Positions 35,200 through 45,638 of a stretch of DNA of 52,662 bases are shown piece by piece. Within the stretch, counting starts at the first letter, position 1. Every line of letters starts with the position of its first letter. The stretch spans positions 27,697-80,358 of the forward strand of contig MNCI01009460.1 in the NCBI GenBank assembly GCA_015680685.1, in the 5' to 3' direction. Both the position numbers and the translations under genes were made by a program. The notes below the pieces were generated by a model. That model was not told where the DNA came from. It did no database searches and saw only the letters and a list, made by a program, of their open reading frames with translations. The stretch is from Gnetum montanum. Taxonomy: Eukaryota; Streptophyta; Gnetopsida; Gnetales; Gnetaceae.

Positions 35200-36441
35200 A
35201 GACTATGCTTTCTCTTTCAAAGATATTGAAAATTTTTACTAAGCTTTTTTTCATAGTGATGATAAAATAGAAATAACAATGGTAATACATTGTTCATTTC
35301 TTTTAATGACAATATATGGGATAAAAAGACCAACATCAAGAAAAGTGGTTGATGTAATTAACTTATATGGAGAAATGCTTAAATAGGGAGGGCCATAAGT
35401 ATGGAATACCTTGAGAAAGAAGTTAAATTTGATTGTGCAAGTGGGGTTAGAAAAGGAATTCTGCATCAATAAAGCAATTATGCTCTTTAAAAAAGGAGAT
35501 AGAAAGGATTTAAATAATTATAAACTTAAGTGTAATCAATAATATTTTTGTCAAGATTTTTAGTATGGATCACCATTAGGTAGAAGTTAAATTTGGTTAT
35601 GCAAGTGGGGTTAGAAAAGGAATGGTGCATCAATAAAGTAATTATTCTCTTTAAAAAAGAGATAAAAAGAATCTAAATAATTATTGAATTTACCGTAATT
35701 AACAATATTTTTGTAAAAATTTTAGGCACTATTCTAAAATCTATGTTTGGAAATTTAGATAGAGAAAATCAAATATGTGTAATTTTCTAAGCAAGATTTA
35801 GGTAGCAACATTCTTCTATAGATCATGTCATCACTTTAAAATATCTTATTAATAGAGCAAAGGTCCACACAACAAAATTTTATTTACTTTGTAGATTTCT
35901 CTAAGGCCTATGATTAAATCATTCAAAGAAAATTATGAAGGTCCTTGAAAAATTTAGAAGTTCCCAACATACTATTATTTATCATCTAAAAACTTTACAA
36001 GGAAGTATGCATTCAGTTTACAAATGGGAAATAAAGAATTTTATTTAATATTTTTGTTAGTGTTAAATAAGGAAGCCCTCTTTCTCTTACTTTATTGGGC
36101 TTTTTATTAATGAATTTAAAGAGTGAATGCATAAAATACTAACTCAATTTGTAATTACAATTGGAAGTAACCTTGTCAAACTTTCACTTTATGTTAATGA
36201 CATTGTCTTAATTTCAAATTCAATAGAAGGATTACAACAAATGCTTGATACTCTTGATAACTTTTGTCACCATTCAAGAATGAATGTTAATGTCCAAAAA
36301 CTAAAATCATGATTTGTGGCATACATAGTAAAATGTACAATTTTGCTATAAAAATGAACATGTATACATAACTTTCTCTTCCAAATATCTTGGCCTAAAA
36401 TGCTCTTAAAATTACAAATGGGATTAATACATTACTCAAAG
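35200..36441 (+). pseudogene. LINE family B, RT part before the E5 insertion
   Basis: Plus-strand relic in shifting frames. LFKKGDRKDLNNY (about 35480-35520) is the usual RT opening, YFVDFSKAYD lies at 35885-35914, a degenerate PLSLTLL block at about 36075, and LYVNDIVLISNSIEGLQQML at 36187-36246, where the Asp pair reads Asn-Asp. The sequence stops at E5 and resumes at 43084. The mutated catalytic box and stops make it inactive. Confidence 0.75.
35421..35712 (+). repeat. ~150-bp tandem duplication inside the LINE
   Basis: GTTAAATTTGATTGTGCAAG at about 35424 recurs as GTTAAATTTGGTTATGCAAG at about 35585, and the following 130 bp align with about 10-15 percent differences. The RT opening block (LFKKG) is therefore present twice. 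Confidence 0.75.
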
Positions 36442-37197
36442 TGATGAGACGTGATATCACGTCGTCCCCTGCGATATCGCGTACGTGATATCGCAATCTG
36501 CCGCCAAATCTATAAATAAGAGGTGGCACTCCCCTCATATCCATCCTAGGCTTAAAGTAGGGAAACTTTGGCAGTTTGATCACTCCAGAGATAGAATATT
36601 TTCCATGTGCCCACAGTAGGAGTGCCCAAGTGAATGGAACTTTATTCGAGTAGCTTTGTACCTGAACGCAAGTTGTGTACGGCAATAAAGACAAGCTTTG
36701 TGGATAAACCTTGCAGTGCATGGAATAGGATTTATTATTTGTTATTTCTTACCTATTATTTATTACCTACATTAGCGCAGCATGAGTACGACTTGATTAC
36801 GAGCATTGACGAATGTGTACGGCTAATCAAGGAATCGGCTACTCATCACGATTAGTCTCTCTCACCCTCAACTCCTAGAACGCGAGATGAGTATGACTTG
36901 ATTACGAGCATCTACGGGTGTGTACGGCTAGTCAAGGAATCGGCTGCTCATCATGTTTAGGCTAGTTAAGTGTCTCAGTACGACCACTTTGAGCACGTGC
37001 GTTATGTGTGGTAATCCCAGTAACGATTAGCATTTGGTAGCCACAGTTGCATAGTTTAGGGTGTGTACGGTAAGTGGGAACGGATGCTGACACTAGTTAA
37101 TTTAGACTTAGGTCCTTAGTTAGAGTTAGTTAGTTTTCTCAACCCTTCACCCTTTAACATAGGAGAAAAACCATAAAAGATCATAAAAATCATATAC
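36442..37197 (+). repeat. E5 5' LTR (3' end lost at an N)
   Basis: U3 starts with the perfect palindrome GACGTGATATCACGTC (36448-36463). TATAAATA is at 36511-36518 and an AATAAA near 36682. A ~107-bp direct repeat (CATGAGTACGACTTGATTAC at 36779, again at 36886) fills the middle. The last ~200 bp, including the primer site, are missing at 37198. Confidence 0.88.
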
Positions 37198-37224
37198 NTA
37201 CAGTAAATTAGCACACCGATAAAA

Positions 37225-40200
37225 ATGCCTTCTTCTCATAAGAGCAATTCCCCACCTAAGGACCACACACGAGATAGTCGGCAACATAAAACACATAACC
37301 AAAATCAGCCAAGTCCTAAACAATATAAGATGACATATACTCATCTCGATGAGTATATCCCTAATTTTACTTTTATCCTCCATCAAGACGAACAGCTGCG
37401 ATAGAGAGATTTGCAAGGTAACATTGTGTTACCCCTAGATCGTTCAATCTCTCGCATGCTTTTTCGTTCCTTGGCACATATTGGCATGCAAGAACTATAT
37501 GCTGAATACGTTGTAGAAGATTTTGACATGAGGGATTATTATCCCACAGATGCCCAACGTATGAGAGACTTAAGGCAGGAGAGTCAACATGCACTGTTGA
37601 AGGGCAAGGTCCTGCATGTCCTTAGCAAAATAGGAGATGAAGAACCCCTTATCACGAGTTCTTTAACAAATGATGTTCCCCCTCCTAATGATGGTGAGGA
37701 GGCCAGGTATCAGAACATATGATCAACGATACATATCCCTGGTTCAGATGCTCATGAACACCAACTGTTCACAGAGGGAACAATCACTTATGCTAAGGAC
37801 AGGCACTTTGATCGTCACCATGATCGGGGCCGTAGTAGCCGAAGAGAAGGCAAGAAACATCATCATGGTGATGGTTCCCCTTCTTCACATCACTCACCCT
37901 CTCCTTCCACATCTAGGCGTAGCCACCATGAACATAAACGTGAGGATAAGGGTAAAAAGGACGAGAGACCTTGACGGGAAAGTCGAGAGAGAGGACAAGG
38001 GCAAGGACGTAGGGAGAGTAGGGAACAATGCAGACATCACAGGCGTCATGAAGGAGATAATCATGAAGAACCCCTACTCGCAACCCGAAGTATGCTTGAC
38101 ATAACGAAGGTAGTTAGGATTCCCACAAGGCATTTAAAGGATAGTCAGATCAAACAATTAGACATGAACAATATCCCACAATTTGAAGGGGGATACAATG
38201 CTGATCCACAAAATCATTTATAGGCATTCCATGATGCCTGTGCCTTGCAGAATATAGACAGTGAGTGGCAAAAACTTAAGTTGTTCCCAAGGACACTCAC
38301 TAAAGAAGCAGAGAGCTGGTACCGATCCTTAGAACCGAAAACCATCAGGAGGTGGAGTACGATGCTAGAACTGTTCAATGAAAAGTATCAAACGTACTCT
38401 AGAGTGTCCAATTTTCTTAAGCAGATCCAAGGCTGGAAGCAAGGTCATCACGAACCCTTGGATGCTACCATGGCCCACTATTATACATTGTTACATCATT
38501 GCCCGGGCCATGGGTATGCTCAGCGGGATCAACTTTGTCACATTGTGGATGGGCTAAGGCATGAAACTAGAAGAACCCTTGGGACTTATGCCCAAGGACG
38601 ATTATCAAAACTTAGAGCCCATGAAGTACAAAGCTTGTTGGAGCAAGTAGCAAATGAAGAAGGTAAGCTATGCAAAAGGGAAAGTGTGGAAGAGTACAAC
38701 TGCGATCCCTCCCTTCGAAAGAAGGGAGTGAAGTTTTGTGATGAAGAGGATGAGTCACCACTTGAAGAGTTGGTGAACCGGAAAACCTTGCCGATCCAAA
38801 AATTAACAACAAAAATAGCGGCTAAGGTAGACGATGTATGGAGTTCCTTAGACTCTAAAATTGAAACTGTCTTAAAAATTGTAGAAGAGTCTAAGGTAGA
38901 AAAAAGTAGTAACAAAGGTAAGAACAAGTGGAGAGATTTAGACCCTGCACATAACAAGTGTAAGGGAAAAATCACTAACTCTGATGTGGCTATAGATTCT
39001 GACACAAACGATGATGGTGGATGTGAGATCTGCCACTATGACCATCCTAAGGGATGTTGCCCCATTATCTCACATCTACAGGAGTCTAGGGTGTATGCGC
39101 TTAATCAAAGACTCAACCAATGGCAAACACCCCAAAGATTACCTTATCCACAAGGTAACCCAAGGTAGTTCCACCAACCACTAACGTATTATCCAAGTGG
39201 AACTCCACCACAACCCATCAGACAACATTAGCATTGGCAATACCCACAGTTTCCATCGTCGAAATATCAGTACCCTTACCAGCAGCCTGACCCTTATGGA
39301 TATTATGTGCAGCAGCCGATTTCTCCAAGTGACTCTATGAGTCACTCAACTCCCAACCATCACTACCAAGTTTGGGAGTACTTCAGAAGGACTCCTTCTC
39401 CTCTGGGAGACACTCCATACCCACACCATCCTCCTAATCCATCTGCATCTCTTCCACCACAAGTAGTTCCCATAACACCTCCTACTCCAACAATGCAAGG
39501 GAAACTTCCTCCTCAACCATAGCAACGTCACACTGTGAGAGCTGTAAATATCCAACATGCTACTGGTTCTGACAACTGTAAAAAGAGAAGACCTTACTTC
39601 AGAACCAAAAGCCTAGACAAACTCTCGCAACAACAAGCAGTTGAGGCCATGTACACTCCTCCACCATCTAATGCTTCGGAGCACCCTTCAGTCCAACAAA
39701 GCTTAACGCATACGGTTATGTTAACGCATACCGTAACTAACTAGATCAAGGTAGGCCACCTTCCCAGAAAACTAACTGACCCTGGGAGACTCTTAATCTA
39801 TTTATAGATCGCTAGAAATAAACCACATAGGGCTCTTCTTGACTCAGGTTTCGGAGTTAACTTAATTTCACGAGAGATGTATCACGCCTGGAACCTGCCC
39901 CGACTTAAGAAGAGCAATATTCAACTAGAGCTAGCAGACTAGTTTATCACCATTCCCTTGGGATTGGTGGAGGACATCATCACCACTGTGTGTGGTTGGT
40001 CCTACACAGCTAATTTTCTAGTGATCGAAGTTAACAACAACGAAGGGGACTTCCCAGTTATAATGGGAAGGGCATGGCTAAGTACAGTAGATGCATGCCT
40101 TAGGATCCGCAATCTTTCCTTGGAAATCTCTAAGATAAACATATGTGGAAAGATTGAGAAGAGGAAAGTTCCATGCATCACATACAGTGATTCATCAGGT

Positions 40201-40536
40201 GATGACATGGAGGAAATGTCTCCATGTAACAGGTGTGCTTTTGAAACTTTGCAACAAAGATGCATGTATGTAGCAACCACACACCCAGTAGTAGACACCT
40301 CGTGGTTGACATCTTCTAGAAGGAGCAACCAAATATGCATGGAATGAACTGAGGAAAACCATGCCAACAACGAAGGCATAGACACATTGAAATATGAGCG
40401 TCGCCAACTTCCACCCCTTAATCTAAGATCATCAATTGGGAGAAGTTGGGCACTTCTTAGAAATTCAAACATGCGCTCATTATTTCGGATCTCTCCCTTA
40501 CAACTCAGTCATGGGGGAGATGGCCACCTATGCTGA
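37225..40536 (+). pseudogene. E5 gag-protease frame, closest to intact gag in the window
   Basis: One frame from MPSSHKS (37225) to TGA (40534-40536), 1103 codons, interrupted only by about ten single-codon stops. Order: leader; DFDMRDYYPTDAQRMRDLRQ; His/Arg/Ser-rich arm (37770-38080, with RRESRERGQGQGRRESREQ); LDMNNIPQFEGGYN; capsid-like core (38245-38650, 307 open codons in total); Cys-His box CEICHYDHPKGC (39022-39057); Tyr/Gln/Pro-rich linker (39240-39500); protease with intact DSG (LLDSGFGVNLIS) and FPVIMGRAWL. After about 40485 the frame passes directly into the last pol codons (SLFRISPLQLSHGGDGHLC). Gag packages element RNA; the missing pol would have to come from another copy. Confidence 0.85.
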
Positions 40537-42330
40537 TCATATGGGGCCTTAAGTTCTTTTTCGATTTTTGTTTTACAAAATTTTTGTTTTACACATTTTT
40601 GTTTTACAAATTTCTTTAACTCTTCCAATTTTTTTTTTGCAAAGTTATTTAACTTTTCTAAGTTTTTGTTTTACAAATTTCTTTAACTTTTCAAGTTTTT
40701 GTTTTACAACATCATTATACTTTTTCCATTTTTTTGTGTGTGTGTGTAATCCACCCTGTAAGTTTGTTCCATAATAAGTGTTCTTCATGATGGTATGAAC
40801 TGTTTTCATATTGATTGCTAATGTTTGGTTTTTACCTTTAAGTTACAATGTTGATACTAAGGTATGTTTCTTTTGATATNNNNNNNNNNNNNNNNNNNNN
40901 NNNNNNNNNNNNNNNNNNNNNNNNNNNNNNNNNNNNNNNNNNNNNNNNNNNNNNNNNNNNNNNNNNNNNNNNNNNNNNNNNNNNNNNNNNNNNNNNNNNN
41001 NNNNNNNNNNNNNNNNNNNNNNNNNNNNNNNNNNNNNNNNNNNNNNNNNNNNNNNNNNNNNNNNNNNNNNNNNNNNNNNNNNNNNNNNNNNNNNNNNNNN
41101 NNNNNNNNNNNNNNNNNNNNNNNNNNNNNNNNNNNNNNNNNNNNNNNNNNNNNNNNNNNNNNNNNNNNNNNNNNNNNNNNNNNNNNNNNNNNNNNNNNNN
41201 NNNNNNNNNNNNNNNNNNNNNNNNNNNNNNNNNNNNNNNNNNNNNNNNNNNNNNNNNNNNNNNNNNNNNNNNNNNNNNNNNNNNNNNNNNNNNNNNNNNN
41301 NNNNNNNNNNNNNNNNNNNNNNNNNNNNNNNNNNNNNNNNNNNNNNNNNNNNNNNNNNNNNNNNNNNNNNNNNNNNNNNNNNNNNNNNNNNNNNNNNNNN
41401 NNNNNNNNNNNNNNNNNNNNNNNNNNNNNNNNNNNNNNNNNNNNNNNNNNNNNNNNNNNNNNNNNNNNNNNNNNNNNNNNNNNNNNNNNNNNNNNNNNNN
41501 NNNNNNNNNNNNNNNNNNNNNNNNNNNNNNNNNNNNNNNNNNNNNNNNNNNNNNNNNNNNNNNNNNNNNNNNNNNNNNNNNNNNNNNNNNNNNNNNNNNN
41601 NNNNNNNNNNNNNNNNNNNNNNNNNNNNNNNNNNNNNNNNNNNNNNNNNNNNNNNNNNNNNNNNNNNNNNNNNNNNNNNNNNNNNNNNNNNNNNNNTATC
41701 TTTCTTACTCCTTTCCTTTCTTCATTCTAATGCTACTGGAAGTTCACAATTAGTCATGGGGGTACAAGGCCTGATTTTTTCGATTTTCTCCTAGCTCCAA
41801 AATTTTTGATTTTCTTCCTAACCCCTACACCTTCGGTAGTCATCATTAATATATCTCCAGATTTGTATTAGCCATACCACAACCTAGCCAATGAACTTAC
41901 ACCGCAACAAGGTATCAACTACATTGAGATTCATTTACCCTTGCTAATCAAGATTGTGTTGTGCATGTAGATAGCGATCATACAACAACGAATTGGATCT
42001 GGAGCAAACACTTGAAATGGAGTAGCGCTGAAGCAGCTATGCAAGGAGCAAGATTGATGGCACGCCTATTGAAGGACAACGAAAAATGCAATCTTGGCGT
42101 TGGCAACAGCAACACTTCTTTCTATCTCTCTCTCTCTCTCTCTCAAGTTGCCAACAAAGGCCTAATGTCATTGTAATAAGGTGTTCACCCTTGTTGTCAT
42201 GAACACCAGTGTTGTCAAGTCTTGTAATGATGATCCATTCACATGTCATTCCACTAGTTCCATTTCCCTCAACAATTCCATACCTTCCCGATATTATTGT
42301 AAGGAACTCGAGGATGAGTTTTCATTCAGT
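40537..42330 (+). other. E5 spacer with assembly gap
   Basis: T-rich tracts (40560-40740, repeated TTTTGTTTTACA) precede an 817-base run of N (40880-41696). Flanking sequence matches the E3 and E4 spacers. ORFs drawn across the N run are meaningless. Confidence 0.7.
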
Positions 42331-42340
42331 CATGGGCGTA

Positions 42341-43078
42341 TGATGAGACGCGATATCGCATGGGCTGCGATATTGCGTCATCCCATGCGATATCGCGTAC
42401 GCGATATCATGGTCCGCCACCAAATCTATAAATAAGAGGTGGCACTCCCCTCATNCCTTTTATTTATTACCTGCATTAGCGTGGCATGAGTACGACTTGA
42501 TTACGAGCATTGACGAATGTGTACGGCTAATCAAGGAATCGGCTAATCATCGCAATTAGTCTCTCTCACCCTCAACTCCTAGAATGTGGGATGAGTACAA
42601 CTTGATTACAAGCATCTATGAGTGTGTATGGCTAGTCAAGGAATCAGCTTCTCATCACGTTTAGGCTAGTTAAGTGCCTCAGTATGACCACTTCGAGCAC
42701 GTGCATTACGTGTGGTGATCCCAGTAACGATTAGCGTTTGGTAGCCACAGTTGCATAGTTCAAGGTGTGTACGGTAAGTGGGAATAGATGCTAATGCTAG
42801 TTAATTTAGACTTAGGTCCTTAGTTAGAGTTAGTTAGTTTTCTCAACCCTTCACCCTTTAGCATAGGAGAAAAACCATAAAAGACCATAAAAATCATATA
42901 CCTCAGACTTACTTAACCATACACCGTGACAACAACAAGTAAGACTGGAAAGACAACAAATGATTAACCCCAAGTGTTCCATGGGGCGTTTAGGCATTTA
43001 GTCTGTGGAGTTCGACCGGATTGCACGTGCTACGCTCGTTTTGTATGGTTGAGTGTAGGGGTACCTCGCCACTCATCA
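42341..43078 (+). repeat. E5 3' LTR
   Basis: Preceded by the purine tract CATGGGCGTA. U3 has GCGATATCGC and the 20-bp perfect palindrome GATATCGCGTACGCGATATC (42389-42408). TATAAATA is at 42427-42434. The R region with AATAAA is missing at the single N (42455). The ~107-bp repeat is at 42485 and 42591. The end ACTCATCA is followed by CAAAG. Confidence 0.9.
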
Positions 43079-43083
43079 CAAAG

Positions 43084-43640
43084 AAATGCTAGTACTATGA
43101 AAGCCTTATTCGAATTAAAAAGAAATATAAGAGGGAATTTATTTTGGGATGGAACATTCAAAATCAACTTTATCATGTCATTATTCAACTAACTATTCTT
43201 TATGAATGTGTTATATGAGGTCTTGCTTTATCAAATAAATATTGGAAAAAGATAGAAGAAATTCAAAATCTTTTCCTACTTGATGAATTTAAAGTGAATA
43301 GACAGACACAATATGATATTATACTTCTTAAAGTAGAGAAGGTACCCTTAGAAGTTGAAGCTATTTATTAGTTTATAGCCTATAGTCATAATCTTTCTAA
43401 ATACTTGTTAGATAAATACTCTAAAAAGTAAGGCTAGAAACTTATTATAAAAGATGGCTTCATGAGGGAGTTCCTTGGCTTAATAAATGGAATATTCAAG
43501 AGTACATTTTTTATTCTATTTCTAAGTTTGTAAATTGGTAAAATAAGCAATATTTCAAAAATTTTGGAAAAATGTAGGAATTAAAAATTATTTCTCTTTG
43601 AATAGTATTAGAGAGGCCTTAATTCAAAGGTAAAGTATTT
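43084..43640 (+). pseudogene. LINE family B, continuation after E5
   Basis: Directly after the target duplication the LINE coding sequence resumes: STMKALFELKRNI, then in another frame ILYECVI.GLALSNKYWKKIEEIQNLFL and ILLKVEKVPLEVEAIY. These are the thumb and C-terminal blocks that follow RT in such elements. It is broken by stops and shifts. Confidence 0.7.
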
Positions 43641-44648
43641 ATTTACTATTATTCCTCAACTTTTGCAATAGATAGTTAGCAAAGCATGAATGAGATCTCA
43701 TCATCTAAGAGTTGAAATAGGTTGATGGCTTAAAATTCCTCATGAAAAATAAATATGCTAACTATATAGTACAAATAGCATTAAATATGAATATGACAAG
43801 TTTCTACATTCTCCTAATTTTGAGAATATTAGGCATATATTAGATATTATAGTTGAAATTTTGGTTGATTTGTTTCAAATGTTACAAAGAACATAGAAAT
43901 TTTCATAATAATGTTTTCAAAATTCATAGCATGTATATTTGTATTGTTCAATAAATCTAAAGGATTTACAAACATGATAAAATCTCAGTTTTAGTTTCAA
44001 AAGACTTTATTTATATTAAAACAAAAAATATTAAAAGTTAATAATTTGTTGAAGGATTAATGATAACTAATACATGATGTTTCTGTAAAAATGCTTGTAA
44101 AGATGGTAAGCATATTTTTTTGCACTATCTTACAATTGTTCATACTTGAAACAAAGTTTGGAAAATTAACAATTCTTCTCATACAGATAACTTGTACTTG
44201 GATAAGTGAAATTTGAAAAAAAAATTTATTAGTACATGTAATCTTTTAAATTTGGAACAAAAGAGATCATTCTAGATAGACTATGATGGCTATCAATAAA
44301 AATTTAGAATGAGAACATGATACATAAAATAAGATTTAACTTTGTGAATCTAAATGATACTTTCATATGTTAATTTTATTTTTAAACCTTAAATTAGAAA
44401 GTTGGTATCTTTAAATTATATTTTAAATATTATATTATTAATATACTATTTAGTTGTAAGTTAGTTAAAGTATGTAGGTTGCATCCTACAATTCCTAAGC
44501 TCAATCCCAATAAGCCATTAATATGTACATGCATTATGTAGAAAATTATTAAAACTAAGTTTGTCGAATAGATCAGTAGGGTATAGGATGGAAGATCATA
44601 ATCTTTATCAGTTATAAAGCATGATCAATAAAATTTTACTAAAGATGA
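43641..44648. other. AT-rich spacer, nothing recognised
   Basis: No open frame above 60 codons, RNA gene or repeat seen. It may be the decayed 3' end of the LINE. Confidence 0.4.
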
Positions 44649-45477
44649 TGATGAATTAGCATTTTGTGTTGACCACGACATTGCATACGCGATGTTGAGG
44701 CCTAGATTTGATGTCAAGGTATATTCCCCTAGTCTATAAATACCATGCCTAGGCTCCCATTTTGAGTCAGTTTTGAAGTTTTATTTTTAGTTTTCAAGCA
44801 AGATAGTGAACCTCTTATAGTTTATTTTTCTCAAAGTTAGAATATTTTCTGAGTGCCCGCAGAAGAAATCTAAAGTATGTATAGTTCTTTGTTCAAGCAT
44901 TGATGTACCTGAGCACAACCGTGTGATGGGAATAAAATGAACTCTTTTGACAACCCTTGCAACACCGAGAATAGCTTAACATTTCATTTATTGCATTTTA
45001 CTTTCTTAATCTTTACTTTTATGCATTTGATTCAGCAATTTATTTCAGTTAATGAACACGAGCACACCACTTCAAGCATTCATATAGTACTTGGTAACCC
45101 AATAACGCTTAACGTTTGGTAGCCTAGTAGTACTATATGTGTTTAGGATATGTTCAAGAAATTGGGACGGTTACTTGTGTTAGGCTAGCTATGCAATAGA
45201 CATTATTTTTCAATCTACTCTACCCTTATTTCTTGTTGTAGGTGATTACATCCATAAAATATAAAATGACAAAAATTCATATACCTTAATTACACTTAAA
45301 CCATACCCTTGAGCCTCACAAATGTAGTTGGAAAGACAACGAACATTCTCAACATCATTTCACTTCCTAATGAAGCTAGTGTATGAGATAACTTTAGGTC
45401 CATGGAATTCGATTGGATTGCGTGTAATGCCTTAGTGATTCGTATGGTTGTACATAGGGGTACCTCGCCACTCATCA
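44649..45477 (+). repeat. E6 5' LTR
   Basis: 829 bp, TGATGAATTA to ACTCATCA. TATAAATA is at 44735-44742, and GATGTACCTGAGCACA with AATAAA near 44930 marks the R region. U3 is short (about 85 bp before the TATA box) and keeps only remnants of the palindromes (ACGCGATG). Confidence 0.82.
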
Positions 45478-45478
45478 T

Positions 45479-45497
45479 TGGCACCATTACTAGGGAC
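45479..45497 (+). other. E6 primer-binding site, tRNA-Asp-like
   Basis: TGGCACCATTACTAGGGAC lies one base after the LTR end. It is the only family copy here that keeps the TGG start. It compares with TGGCGCCGTTGCCGGGGA, the tRNA-Asp complement. Confidence 0.7.
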
Positions 45498-45638
45498 CTT
45501 TTTGTTATTTTGTGCACTATCTAGGACTTAGTGAATAGTATTTAAATCATTGCAATGAACCTTAGAGTCATATCTTATTTCACAATTACTACAACAAATT
45601 CTTAGAGCACACTATGATTTTTATTTCGCTAACTAAAA

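Larger units (their letters stand above)
36442..43078 (+). mobile_element. E5, gag-protease-only Athila-like element
   Basis: TGATGAGACG to ACTCATCA with the perfect 5-bp target duplication CAAAG (36437-36441 and 43079-43083), inside LINE family B. It has two LTRs, gag, protease, a post-pol spacer and a purine tract, but RT, RNase H and integrase (about 2.9 kb in E3) are absent. The assembly also carries an 817-base N run (40880-41696) and single-N joins (37198, 42455). The N run lies downstream of the pol deletion point, so the loss of pol is seen in real sequence. Confidence 0.9.

Noticed and set aside
37670-38104. A second open frame overlapping gag in the +1 frame, also open in E1 (78-440) and E4 (25084-25464), as a possible overprinted gene.
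   Set aside because: The gag frame here is made of His, Arg, Ser, Glu, Lys and Gly codons. A stop in the +1 frame needs T at the second base of a gag codon (Phe, Leu, Ile, Met, Val), and these are nearly absent. The open shadow frame follows from composition.
40848-41753. ORFs of 301 and 288 codons.
   Set aside because: They consist almost wholly of the N run at 40880-41696.
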